64,000 bases of DNA from Cryptomeria japonica (taxonomy: Eukaryota; Streptophyta; Pinopsida; Cupressales; Cupressaceae): positions 610,891,673 to 610,955,672 of the forward strand of contig NC_081408.1 in the NCBI RefSeq assembly GCF_030272615.1, in the 5' to 3' direction. The position numbers and the translations under genes were made by a program. The notes below the pieces were generated by a model, which did not search any database, was not told where the DNA came from, and saw only the letters and a list, made by a program, of their open reading frames with translations. This document shows, in pieces, positions 1 through 11,391 of the stretch. The first letter of the stretch is position 1. Each line of letters starts with the position of its first letter.

Positions 1-1
1 C

Positions 2-949
2 TACATAGATGGAACAATAATAGCACCACCTGATCCTAAGGCTGATCCAATTGCTCAATTAGAATGGCTCACAAAGAATTGCATGGCTCTTCAAACCTTA
101 CACAAGTATGTATCAGATGACCTCATTTTCCACATTGAGAAGTGTAAAACAATTAAAGAGGCTTGGGATATGTTTCAGAAATCGTATGGACAAGTTGATG
201 AAATCAGAGGCTATTAGATTGACAATGAGCTCACCAACTTAGATCCCAAGAGTTTTGATACAATCCAAGATTATGTAACCAAAGCAAATGAGCTAAGAGC
301 AAAGCTAAAGGATTGTGGAATTGACAAGAAGGATGCTCAATTGATATTCAACTTGTTGGACAAGCTTGCACCAGAATATGCAGCATTTGTGTCTAGCTTC
401 CAAACTCATCGTTTGACAGTGGGGAGTTCTTAAGTTATGCCTTCATTTGATGCTTTCACAGAAATGTTAATATTGGAACAATCAAAGTTGTTGAACATGG
501 GGTTTCTCAAGTCTTCAAAGTCCAAGGCTTTGGTAGCAAATCAAGGAAATCAAGGAAGTCAAGGCAAAGATTCCAACAAGAAGAAGAAGAAATCCAAGTC
601 TAAGCCACACCAAGAAAAAGGACAATCATCCTCTCCATCACAAGGCAATTTTACATCCTCTTCCAAGAAGGGGACACCACCTAAGAAGGATAAGCCAATT
701 TGTGCATATTGCAAAAAGTATGGTCATGATGAGCATCGATGCCACGCAAAGCAAGTTGATGAGTTAACCAATCTTCTCAAGAAAAACAACATCAACTTGC
801 CATCCGCCTACACAAAGAAGGATTCAACTCCTTCCTCTTCCTCACAGTCTAAGGGAAAAGGGCAAGCATTTGTGGCTACAACAGGTTCTTCACAGCAATG
901 GATACTTGACTCGAGTGCCTCATATCACATGGGTTCTACAAAGGAGTAG
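2..949 (+). pseudogene. copia gag and protease portion
   Basis: The first 430 bases encode a UBN2-type gag segment (LAPEYAAFVSSF region). A Lys/Ser-rich linker follows, then a nucleic-acid-binding zinc knuckle of CCHC type at about 700-755 (CAYCKKYGHDEHRCHAK). The protease active site lies at about 907-930 and reads DSSASYHM where the family normally has DSGASYHM, so the catalytic-loop Gly is replaced by Ser. In-frame stops at 215, 431 and 947 make it non-functional. In a living element this part would form the virus-like particle and cleave the polyprotein. Confidence 0.88.
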
Positions 950-2160
950 TTTTCTTCATTGGAGCCATCTAAGGTACCTCACATTTACATAGTTGATGAC
1001 ACACAAGTAGAGGTTGAAGGGAAAGGTTCAGTTGACATGGATGATGGAACATTTGAGAATGTTCTCTATGTTCCTAACTTGTCTACCAACCTTCTCTCCA
1101 TCTACCAAATCACTCACTATGGGAATGGGAAAAAGGTTGAGTTTACACCAGATTTAGTTGTGGTAAAGGATCTTGATAATGATGCCTTGGTAGCAGTGGG
1201 ACAAGTCAATGACAACTCAAGGCTTTATTCATTCTCCCACTTTGTGCCAAGTTCACCTTCTAGGGCCTTGCTTACTCATTCAAATTCAGAAAGTAAGCTA
1301 TGGCATGAGCGGTTTGGTCACCTCAACTACCGCTATCTTCAGCAGCTAAGCACTAAAGACATGGTCACAGGTCTACCTCGAATCAATTTTTCAGAGGGTG
1401 TATGTTCAGGTTGTTCCATGGGCAAGCATCCCGAAGAGAAGTTTGATAAAGGGAAAACTTGGAGAGCTTTGGAAGTTCTTCAACTTGTTCACAGTGATGT
1501 AGCAGGTCCATTTCCAGCACCTTCATTCAGTAAGGCCCGCTATGTTCTTACCTTCATTGATGACTACTCCCGCTTCACTTGGGTCTACTTTCTCATTCAT
1601 AAGAGTGAAGTATTTGACATATTTCAAGACTTCAAGACTCGTGTGGAGAAGCAATCAGGGAAAGTGGTCAAGATTCTTCGCACAGATAATGGAAGGGAAT
1701 ATGTGAACAAGAGACTTGAGGATTTTTGTACATTTGAGGGGATTGATCTTTAGCATTCTGTTGCATACACTCCACAGCAGAACGGGGTTGCAGAATGCAA
1801 GAATAGAACTCTCAAAGAAATGACTAGTTGTATGATACATGCACGTTCTCTTGATTCCGCCTTTTGGGTAGAGGCTATCAGTTGTGCCACACACATCCAG
1901 AATCGGGTTCCTCACAAAGCTTTGCAAGGTATTACTCCTTTTGAAGCTTGGGTTGGTAGGAAACCGATTGTGAGACATTTTAGAGTCTTTGGGTGTCCAG
2001 CATGGGCTCGCATACCTCCATAGAAACGCAAGGCATTGGAACCTTAGAGTCGACCTTGCATATTTGTCGGATATCCTGAAGGTGTTAAGGCATATGGATT
2101 GATGGATCCATAGACACATGAGGTATTCATTGAGAGGAGTGTTCACTTTGAGGAAAGCTC
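950..2160 (+). pseudogene. copia gag-pre-integrase and integrase core
   Basis: Same frame as gag. At about 1300-1440 lies the gag_pre-integrs domain with the HHCC zinc-binding set (WHERFGHLNY ... CSGCSMGKH). The rve integrase core follows, with catalytic Asp in HSDVAGPF (about 1491), Asp in RTDNGREY (about 1681) and the expected Glu in the QNGVAE motif (about 1780-1797). The ITPFEAWVGRKP motif at 1930-1965 is typical of copia integrase. Stops at 1751, 2021, 2045 and 2111 interrupt it. At 1751 the stop sits directly before HSVAYTP, where copia elements usually carry Gln. Confidence 0.9.
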
Positions 2161-3034
2161 TCCTAGCTTAGCCTCTCAACCTCTTCCACCTTCCTCCATT
2201 GTGGATAGTGATGTTAGTGATTCAGATGATGAGACTCCCTCAACTCTAACTCGCAGGGTTACACCTCCGCAAGGTCCACTTGCAGTTGAGGAGCCTCATT
2301 CTCCACCTCCACCTAGACCTCATTGGGCTCGATAGACACTTGAGTCCATGGGTTCTCTTGTTGGGGATCCTTCAGATACACGAAGAACTTGATCACAACA
2401 TCAAGATCTTCCACATGCATTCATTGCTACCGCTTCTAATCCATAGACATTTAGGGAAGCATCAGGGGTTCCTGAGTGGGACCAAGCTATGGAGGAAGAG
2501 TATAGTTCCTTGATGATGAACAACACATGGGATTTAGTCCATCTCCCTAAGGGGAGAAAGATGGTTCGATGTAAGTGGATCTATCAGACCAAGTTTGCAG
2601 TGGATGGTAGTGTGGATAAGTATAAGGCTCGGCTTGTTGAAAAAGGTTTCTCACAGGTTGCAGGTGTTGACTATACTGAGACCTTTGCCCCCGTAGCCAA
2701 GATGAACTCCATTCGTTTGACACTTGCTATTGCTGCAGCTCATGGTTGGGCTATACATAAGATGGATGTGAAGAGTGCTTTTCTTCATTGTGATCTTGAT
2801 GAGGAGATTTATATGGAGTAGCCACAGGGTTTCATCCAGGATACTTCCTTGGTTTGCAGACTAAGGAAAACTCTCTATGGCCTTAAGTATGCCCCCAGGG
2901 CTTGGTACGCCAAGATGGATTCCTTTCTTCTCTCTCCAGGGTTCACCAGGTGTCATTCCGATCCGAATGTCTACATTTTGTGATAGGATGACTCTCACTT
3001 GATACTTGTGCTCTATGTTGATGACTTGATCATG
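2161..3034 (+). pseudogene. copia reverse transcriptase, 5' two thirds
   Basis: A variable Pro/Ser-rich linker (2161-2480) leads into the RVT_2 domain. Landmarks are NNTWDLV (about 2520), CKWIYQTKF (about 2571), YKARLVEKGFSQ (about 2620), ETFAPVAK (about 2680), KMDVKSAFLHCDLDEE (about 2760) and YVDDLIM (about 3017-3034), the metal-binding YVDD box. Everything after the YVDD box, including the end of RT and RNase H, is missing. Stops are at 2333, 2390, 2444, 2819, 2981 and 2984. The Cys in FLHCDLDEE replaces the usual Gly. Confidence 0.9.
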
Positions 3035-3340
3035 TAGCGTCGTAAATTGTACGCACTTGCTAGGGTGGTACAATTTCACACCTAGTTTAGCACCTGCCTT
3101 GGCGCATTTTTCATTTTGCATTGCATTTCCCCTTTAGCACTTAATTAATCAAATTAATTAAGTCTAAGGTCCTATTTCATCATCTTCCACATCATAAAGT
3201 TGGGCCCTTTCATTAAAGTGTGTCCCTTCCATTTTATTCCTCCAATACATCATTTAATCAAAAACCCTAATTAGGTCCTATTTTGAACTTGGGGGCTTGA
3301 TTTCGGGGGTCAAAACATCTCGAAATCACCTGTAACTTCA
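3033..3340. other. possible LTR start of an element inserted in the copia RT
   Basis: Copia coding similarity stops abruptly and the new sequence begins with TG (TGTAGCGTCGTAAATTG), as an LTR would. It is non-coding. I could not find the other end, a paired LTR or a target duplication, so this is only a plausible boundary. Confidence 0.3.
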
Positions 3341-5469
3341 GGATTCTCTCTAAAATCATCATATCCGACGGCCCTGAAAATTTGGTGAAAAGTTTTCAAA
3401 TGAATCACTATTTTTCCACCACCAAAATGAATTGCCACATTGGAGTTATGTGCCTCCAAAACTAGAAACCATGCCTTGGACACATTCAATTCTGCTTGCT
3501 TATATAGTACTTCTTTCTTGCTATTTGTATTCCCCATAATTTGAGTCTTTCTCATAATATTTTTAATACGCTTTCTCATCACCTAGACTAATGCATAAAG
3601 TTCTATCATAAGCTAGATAGCCCCTCATTTTTGAAAAGAAAACCTTTGAATAGTAGCATACTATTTTACCATCTTATAACAAGATGGCACCCATGACATC
3701 CTCAGTAGCATTTGTGTAAGCTTCAATGAGCCACAAAGAATTAGGTAAGGTAAACATTAGAGAATTGTGATTCAAAGCATCAACCAATCTCAATCAATTA
3801 GGGAGATCTTTCTTCCAACTCACCTATTCATTAGGGAATAAACCCTAAGCCCTCACTAGGCTACTAGCCCCTCAAGTTGCTTCAACACCCCAAAGACTCA
3901 CTCCTACTCCCTAGTCCCATACAACCACTGACATACATCACCTTAGGAATTCTCACATTTCCCAAATATATCTTGAGGTCTTCCAACCCTTGAATTACAA
4001 CAACTCACAAAATCTTACTCCCTCAAGCCCTTCTCCAATTAGGACTCCTAATGGCTTTTGGACACAACTCCTAATGCCAAGTAGGAGCACATCAAACCAA
4101 GGGTACTCAAAGACATATCAATGACTATCTCTCATAACCAAAACAACATGCTTCACCCTCCCATCCACCCTAAAGACATAAGGTACCCTGTTGTGGTAGC
4201 ACTGTTCACAATTACAAATAGGTGTCATTAAGGATAGTTAGCAAAACCCTAACATTTTGGCTTATTCAAAGGAATTCAAACCTTGACATAAATGTGTAGC
4301 ACCCTCTCACTCCCTTCTAAACCCTCTATATCCCTCCAAGACCCTTGCTTTACATTCAACCCTTCCAAACCACCTCTTTGTTGTGTCATTTTGACTGAGA
4401 GTCAGAAAATAGTGATTTATCCACACCTTTTGCATGTACCTTTCTTGACATGGAGCCCTGTAGAGATTTGGACATCAAGATTTTGGCTTTGGTTTCATAT
4501 AATTTGATTTTTTTTTGAAAAAGATATTCCAATTTTTGTAAAGCACCGTCAAAACCTTTCCTAGGGTTAACAGTGACCATATATTGAGTGCATCATTGGT
4601 AGCCATAGGAACCAAAACTGGTGGGAACTTGTATAATATCATACCTTTTCATATTTTGGTGTTTGCAGGGGCTCATGAGTAATTTTGGCACATGCTAGTT
4701 GAATGCAAGGGACTAATTTCTGAGTCACAGTTTGAAACACAATGATTTCATGGAGTTTGAAGTGGTGTGAATGCATCAATGGTTCTTGGGGAGTCTAGTG
4801 AAAGGAAAGAGGAATGTGTGAGGGCTCCATCGATAAGAGAAAGGGTCACAAAGTTGAAGAACCAATAACTAAGAAGACCTTTGTCTATCCTAATTTAACA
4901 GTGATTGTGACTGTCTTAGCAAAACCAGTGAGACAACAATTTCTTGTTTGCAAAATAGGCTGTGATGGGAAGTTTAATGGCTGGAGTTTTGAGCAGGTTA
5001 CTACGTGGAACCTATAAAGTCCCAGAAGCCTTTTGGAGGAAATAAGGAGAGGGGAGGAAGGCCATGTTTATGATTGTCCCAAGCCTACATGACTGGCACA
5101 AAAAGACAATGGTGTAATAGTAAGACTTCCTTTGTACTTTGGTTGGTTGGTGGAGTAGAGACCCCTTTTGTGTATGTTGAGAATCCTTCTTGGGATGCCT
5201 ATGAAGTATATGTGTTGGCGTTATTCATTGTATGCTTTGAATGGGGATTGGAAGTCCAAATTGAGCATGCACTAGGGTGAGTGACTAGTGGAAGGTCTTA
5301 TGGTGTTGGAGTGTTAGAGGACATGGGGTTTGGATTCATACATGTTGGAGAGGTCTATGTGAGCATATTCCAATGAGTGAAAGAGGGATAATAAGCATGA
5401 GTGTGGTTTTGGATGTATTGTACTTTGTGAGTATTATCACTACCTCTTATCTTCATCTCAAATAACAAA
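3341..5469. other. non-coding, unrecognised
   Basis: Only short chance ORFs in all frames and many stops. It lies between the broken copia element and the gypsy RT remnant and may be the decayed 5' part of that gypsy element, but no gag or protease motif is recognisable. Confidence 0.4.
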
Positions 5470-6600
5470 AGGAATACAATGAAAAACACAATAAAGGAGT
5501 TATTAGAAATAGGGTATGCTCAACCTAGATTTAGCCCTTTTTCTTCCTTGGCGGTCTTGGTAAGAAAGAAGAACGACACAATGAGAGTTGGCATTAAATA
5601 AAAAATACTAAATAGGTATCTACAATAATAAATTGGTACCTAATCCCTAGGATTGATAAGCTAATAAATAAATTCCATGGACTAGTCCTTGAATTGGATC
5701 ACCATCAAACCCATATCTGAGAGGGGGATATATATAAGACAACTTTAGATGCAACTATATGCAATATGAATATTTATTATTTTATTTTGCTTGAAAAATG
5801 TGCCTACAACATTCTACTCTTGTATATATAGATTGTAAAATATTTGAGGAAATTTGTCCACATTTTCTTTGATGACATTATCATTTACAGTGAGACATTG
5901 GAAGTGCACCTAAGGTACATATATGAAGTGTTGGGGTTTTTGGATTCCTAGACTGTTTTTGATAACTTGAGTCTAAATATGGAGTTTATATGGCATAAAT
6001 TACATATTTAGAGCACATCATCAGTGTAAAGGGAGTGCAAGTAGACTAGGAAAAGATCAAGGTGGTTGTGGGTTGTGGGTTTGCCTCTACCCCTTGGCCT
6101 CTAGAGTTACTAAAAAACATTTTATAAAGGTTTTTCATAGCTAACCACTCCCTTAATTAACCTAACATAGGAGGGATCCTTCAAGTGGATGAAAGTGAAA
6201 CAATAGAATTTTGACAAGCTAAAGGTGGTAATGAGGTCATGTCCTCTATTAGCTATTACTAAAAAATTTCTTCCATTTATTTTGGAATTTAATTATTTTG
6301 GAGAGGGAATCAAAGTCACACTCATGCTAAAGCACCCCATTGCCTTTCAAAGTTATAAATCCAAGTAGGCAAAAAGGAGATTCTTAATATATGATAAATA
6401 TATTTTTGCCCTCATGCAAATATTGTCAAATTTCAAGATCAAGATGGACCATGAAATCTTCAAATATATCCACAGCCAAAATATTTGAATTAAAAATTAA
6501 AAAAAATCGTAAATTAAACTTCAAGCATTTGATTTTTATCTCAAGTATGTGAATGGAAAAATAAATAGTGTTGTTGATTCTTTATCTATGAGAGAAACCT
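5470..6600 (+). pseudogene. gypsy reverse transcriptase and RNase H remnant
   Basis: Around 5485-5595 the translation matches the RT N-terminus (KELLEIGYAQP, then FSSLAVLVRKKND). At about 5865-5915 it gives FDDIIIYSETLEVHL, equivalent to the FDDIL-YS box that carries the catalytic Asp pair. Near 6020-6065 the KGVQVD...EKIK connection motif is visible. The RNase H end is at about 6515-6600 (FDFYLKYVNGKINSVVDSLS), matching the usual LPFDFEV...GK-N-VADALSR. No intact stretch exceeds about 40 codons. Confidence 0.7.
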
Positions 6601-6959
6601 TGAACTTAATGTCTGACATCTCTGCAAATTGGAAGACTAATGTGACACATAATACACAAAGAATACATTAAATATTCACGTTCTAGAAGTGAAATAATAG
6701 ATTAAAAGTACTTAATATCCAATGGCCTCGTTCTCTAAGGGACAAGATTATAGGAATCTAAGATTAAGACAAAATTTCTAAGGGCAATCCAATATTTGCT
6801 TTTTGTGAGCCACTAGTAGTATTTTAAAACTGCTAAGAAAATCAAAGATAGGTGCACTTGGAAGGGACTCCAAGGTGACATCCTCTAATAGGTCAAGGAT
6901 TTTTTTATTTGCAAATAAAACAAAATAAAGTAGTCATTTCCAATAATATTGTTTCATAC

Positions 6960-7440
6960 CTTGCCAATTATTAAGAAAAATGGGTGAGTTCCTCAAGGAA
7001 TTCATTGTAGGACTCCTCAAGGTCCAATTCAAGGATTGTATAGACATGGTTGTGGAAAAACCCATTTATTATGTACACCTCTATCATTTCTTTGAATTAA
7101 AAGGCACCATGGGTAGCTAAAGTGTTCTTCAAGGAAGTGTTTATGCTCCATGGACCACCTAAGAGAATTATGAGTGACATACATACTCAATCCTTGAGCA
7201 TATAGGAAAGGCTATTTTGTTTGGTGGGAACCAAATTCATGCCCAAAACTAACAATTACCTTTAAATAGATGAACAAATTAAGATAGTAAATAAATGGGT
7301 GGAATGCAATAAAAAACTATGCAATGGACTAGCAAAATGCATGGATAAAATGGCTCCCCTTGGGGAAGTACCACTATAATACAACTCATCATATTGTCAT
7401 TGATTTGAACCCCTTCATGATATTATATGGGTATGAAGAT
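6960..7440 (+). pseudogene. gypsy integrase remnant
   Basis: The pieces GPPKRIMSD (about 7153), NAWIKWLPLGKYHYNTT (about 7335-7383) and NPFMILYGYED (about 7410-7440) correspond to the second catalytic Asp region, the WLPWAE-YNTT motif and the PFE-LYG motif of gypsy integrases. Frames shift and stops are frequent. Confidence 0.65.
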
Positions 7441-7789
7441 TAAAAATTTTGTTGACCTTGTTTATTTTGATAATAGGTTCCAAGCAACAAGTGACTTGAT
7501 CCTACAAGGCTAATATGTTTCGAAGTCACTCAAAAATAACCTCCAACAACCATAAAATCAACAAAAATATGTGTATTGATTGCCATCATATGGATGAAAC
7601 ATTTGAAATAGGAGAGTTGGTATTTATTTCATTGTAGCCTTGCAAGCAGTCATTCGTAAAGGCAACCAAATATGAAAAACTCGGTCCTCACTTTTAGAGG
7701 CCATATAAGGTCCAAAAGTAGGTAGTTGAGGTAGCGTATGAGTTGTAATTACTAGATGAAATTAAAATGCATAATGTGTTTTATATATT

Positions 7790-8025
7790 CTAATTGAAGA
7801 GGGCATTGGGAAAACATATTGAACCTTCCTCAAAGATACCTCCTCATCTTGGTCTCTAAGACAATTATAGAGACCAAAAAAAGGAAATTCATGAGAAAAA
7901 CCATAACCAAGTACTTGATTAGATGGAATAATATTCTTACTAAGGATGCAACATGGGAAGGCCCACACTTTCCTGAATATCCAAGCTTTGAATCACTCGA
8001 GGGAAAGATAAATTGGTTAGGTTAG
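7790..8025 (+). pseudogene. chromodomain at the C-terminus of a gypsy integrase
   Basis: A short open frame (68 codons from 7819) reads like a chromodomain: a beta-strand segment, then YLIRWNNILTKDATWE, matching the family core YLVKWKG...ATWE, and a C-terminal helix FPEYPSFE. In chromoviruses this domain follows integrase and targets insertion to marked chromatin. It is the best preserved piece of this element. Confidence 0.72.
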
Positions 8026-8030
8026 ACTTG

Positions 8031-8638
8031 TCATCTCCCCTTTTCATGTAACTCATGTCATGGATTGAAATGCACATTTTTTTACTTTGAAACTTTCCTT
8101 GATATCACTTTTCATGTAGATCCTTCCCCTTTATCTTCTAAGTGTTGGTGTAAGTCCCCTAAAGGTCAAGGTATGAAAGCATAGTAAATCTCATGAGTTT
8201 GTGTAAGAAATTAGAGTGACAAAGTTAACCTTCCCAAAATGACTCCCTTCTCAATTTTACTTCTCTCTCTATCCCTATCAAGGTATTTAACCTTCCCTTA
8301 CCACACCTCCCAACCATTACTTTCTTTCACTCATCTCTTCATTGGTACTTTAGAGTTGTACATGCCATCATCAATCCCTTTTGTCAACCCCTACCTTCAA
8401 ACCGCATTCCTGACATTTTTTATCACCCCTCTCAACCTACCACCCTTGGCATTATGAATACCATTAATGGATAAAATATCAATGTGGCTTCATGCGGGAT
8501 TCCAAATGGCATTGAAATTCATCCTAGTATACTTGAAATTGAACTACTTGGGTCCATCTAGTAGGACATGCTAAAACGGAACCAACAAGCACCATTATAA
8601 TTGGCATGCGTATTATTCTTTAAAAAAAAAAAAAAAAT
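8031..8638. other. non-coding spacer ending in poly(A)
   Basis: No coding similarity. The stretch ends with an A-rich run at about 8622-8637, just before the CpG-rich block. Confidence 0.4.
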
Positions 8639-9084
8639 CACTGTTGAAATTCCGACATCTACCAAAATTTACACCGACGACCAAACCGTCAGACAAACAA
8701 CATCCTCATCGGTGCATAGTTCCTAATTGGCATCAGCATTTCGACGCCAATAGATGAAACATCCGATGAGGATGTTGTATGTTCGACGACACTCTATTGT
8801 GGGACGCTCATCATAATCCTTGTCGGTGCAAGTTCCTTGTAGGTGTTAGAATTCTAACGTCCATCCGATGAGGATGCTCTACGCCTGACGTCCTTCTCTC
8901 ATCGGATGAGCGATCATGGCCACCGTTGGAAGAGTTTAGGGTCTCGTCAGAATTTCGATGTTAGCTAACACTGTCGAAATGTCTGACAATGAGTTTTCGA
9001 CGGGTTTATTTGTCAGCGGTCTGATGAAAAATAGTCGAAATCCTGACGATAGGCCATCGGAAATGAGCACCAAATGTACTAGTG
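8639..9084. mobile_element. candidate small CACTA-like non-autonomous element
   Basis: This 446-bp block starts CACTG and ends TAGTG, close to the CACTA/TAGTG ends of the CACTA superfamily. It is strikingly CpG-rich against AT-rich flanks. Inside are repeated inverted copies of a CCGATGAGGATG core (for example at about 8700, 8770, 8855 and 8905) and many CCGACG or TCGACG words, like the subterminal repeats to which CACTA transposases bind. It encodes nothing. I could not confirm a 3-bp target duplication (left flank AAT, right flank TCA), so the class is tentative. Confidence 0.35.
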
Positions 9085-11074
9085 TCAGAATATTTTACCT
9101 AAAAAGTACTGCTTGGTTCATTCCTTCTCACTTGGCCTTATGGGCTTCTCAAGAGGTAGACCCTTTTACCTAAAAAGAAGATAATAACAATTTCTCTTAC
9201 ACCCAATGTCCAAAGGAAGACGAGAGGAGATGATACTTTTGTTATCACTTTTAGGGTTCTATCTAAACACAAAGCATGTCAAAGGAACACGACACTTCAA
9301 GAAAGTTAATTAACTCCAAAATGCAAAAAATATGTTCACTTAATTAAACTAGAAAAGAAAAGACAAACAAATATCTAAACAAATTTTCTAATTTTTTGGC
9401 ATTATTTAAAAGAAAATATGTCAAAATACACACATAATATAAATATTAAATCAATATCTATACTAATAAATCAAAATTAACATAAAAAATCTAAAATTGG
9501 ATAAAATGACACCTTTCAAAAGTTGCACAAAAAAATACATTCAAGATGCCCTTCAAATTAACTCTGGTTGACTTTGTGAAAAAGACAAAAAATAAAAATA
9601 AAAAAAATGACATTTTGTCACGGACCACAACTAGCTTCAACTAGCTCAATTTTCATTCAGACAGAATATTGTTTTACAAAAATCAGAAAATACACTTTTG
9701 TAGAGCTCTAAGTCAAGAAATTGAACATATAAGTTTTTAATATTTTGATTAATTTTAATATTTTTATTTTTTAAACATTGCAAATATGTTTTTTAAGTTA
9801 AAAAAAAAGTCGATTTGAAATTAAAAAAAAAATATTAAATAATATTAAATAATATTAAACAAGGGAGCTCTGCCGTCCAAACGTGTTTCACAATAAATGT
9901 GTTTCAAAAAGAGAAAGTATTTTTGAAAACTAGAAATAATGTTACTCCTCTGCGATAAGTAAACAAGGAGCTCTTCCCTGCAAACGTGTTTCACAATAAA
10001 CTGTCACTTTTCAATCAGATGCAACTAAATTTTAGTATTTTCAAACTTTACCTGTGCTCCAATCAAAGTTGGTGATATGATTTTTTTGGCTAATTATCTT
10101 AAATCAAGTGTGATTCGGTGCACTCAATAGAAATATTTTCGTACATTTTCGTTTTTAGGAATCCAAAGTTTTCGTTTAGATGCAACACTGAAAGTGTGTA
10201 AATAAATATATTTAAGTTCTTTAAAAACTGCTCTATTATATAGCATACACGTTTAACTAAACATTTCAAATTTGTAATTTTATTTTTTTATTTCTGATTT
10301 AAAAATGAGTCATTAAATTGGTTCAATGTTATCTTGTTTAGCTAAACATTTCAAATTTGCAATTTGATTTGGATGCAATACAGCTCTAGAGGCTAAGAAT
10401 AAATTTTATCTTACATGATTTTAGCAATTGTACAATTCTTGAATACATTTTTCTAATTTTTTTATAAAACAACAAAAAAGTGTAAAACCTTCACATGGTT
10501 CGTAAATGAATCTTTGCAAGAGTCAATTTGACAGAGATTAACTTTCAAATCTAAGACAGGAAATAGGATTTGTGATTTCCAAACTAAAAGTTCAAAATCT
10601 GTGAAAAACAAACCATCTAAAAAGTGCTCCACTTTATAGTCTGAAAGTGTAGAGTTCAACTAAATACATCAAATTGCAATTTATTTTCTATATCTCGTTT
10701 GAAAATGAATCATTAAATAAACAATAACATATTCAAGCACAAAATGGGGATGACCCCACAATATAGCAATTAGTTGTGAACCTCCTACATGGGAGGTTCT
10801 ACTCGAGGCCCATCTGTATTCATTTGCACTTTTCTTGATCCACATGAATAGGTTAAAGATAATTTTTCTATTTTTGAATTAGAGTTTGGGTTAAAAATGC
10901 ATTTGTATAGATGCTTATTGAATAGGATAAGCACCGAACTCAATGGCCCAAAATAAAAGATAATGCCATTATGGGATATTTTAAATAAATTTTTTTTTTC
11001 ATTTGAGGGATCATCTAAAAATATCAATAATTCTATTAGAATCAACTAAAATTAATTTAATTGTAAACTTAATT
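9085..11074. other. AT-rich non-coding region with a short direct repeat
   Basis: No credible gene. A direct repeat of about 43 bp lies at 9859-9901 and 9962-10003; both copies contain AACGTGTTTCACAATAAA. A second weaker pair contains TAAACATTTCAAATTTG (about 10257 and 10340). Confidence 0.5.
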
Positions 11075-11391
11075 AACTTTACAACTCATCTTCTTTATAA
11101 TAATAGTTTTTCAAATGTGACAAAGGTATCTTCTTTATAATAATATTTTTTCAACAAAGACATCTTCTTAATAATAATCTTTTTTGAATATTGACAAAAG
11201 CATTTTCTTTATAATTTTCTTTTTTCAACAAAAGGCATCTCCTTTGTAATAATATTTTTTCCAATGCTTACAAAAGACATCTTCTTTATAATATTATTTT
11301 TTCAAATGTTGACAAATGCATCTTATTTATAATAATCTTTTATAAGAGTTGACAAAAACATCTTCTTTACAATAATCTTTTTTCCAATGTT
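11075..11391. repeat. AT-rich tandem array, about 40-bp units
   Basis: About eight degenerate units of 34-48 bp, each built as CATCTTCTTTATAATAATC, a T-run, then TTCAATGTTGACAAAAG. The array is interrupted at 11392 by a LINE and resumes at 12214-12267. The same unit recurs at 19200-19480 and, in reverse orientation, at about 18280-18520, so the whole 11-19.5 kb stretch was once one repeat-rich locus. Confidence 0.75.

Larger units (their letters stand above)
2..3034 (+). mobile_element. Ty1/copia retrotransposon, gag-pol remnant, truncated at both ends
   Basis: A single forward frame runs from base 2 to 3034 with no frameshift. In order it encodes a gag domain, a CCHC zinc knuckle, an aspartic protease, the gag-pre-integrase and integrase core, and the first two thirds of a copia reverse transcriptase. 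This gag-PR-IN-RT order is diagnostic of Ty1/copia. Thirteen in-frame stops break it (TAG at 215, 947, 1751, 2021, 2045, 2111, 2333, 2444, 2819 and 2984; TAA at 431; TGA at 2390 and 2981). The frame ends just after the YVDDLIM motif of RT, where unrelated sequence beginning TGTAGCG starts at 3033; no LTR is visible. The element is dead. The left end lies outside the window. Confidence 0.93.
5470..8030 (+). mobile_element. Ty3/gypsy chromovirus pol, heavily decayed
   Basis: Fragments in the gypsy order are recognisable in shifting forward frames: RT, RNase H, integrase and a C-terminal chromodomain. The order RT-RH-IN plus a chromodomain at the very end is specific to the chromovirus branch of Ty3/gypsy. 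The region carries dozens of stops and several frameshifts, so it is much older than the copia remnant upstream. No LTRs could be assigned; the flanks are non-coding and AT-rich. Confidence 0.75.

Noticed and set aside
1655-2146. Antisense ORF of 163 codons
   Set aside because: Lies opposite the copia integrase frame, which has clear catalytic motifs; the antisense translation matches nothing.
2280-2513. ORF of 77 codons in another forward frame
   Set aside because: Overlaps the in-frame copia linker; Leu/His-rich chance frame.
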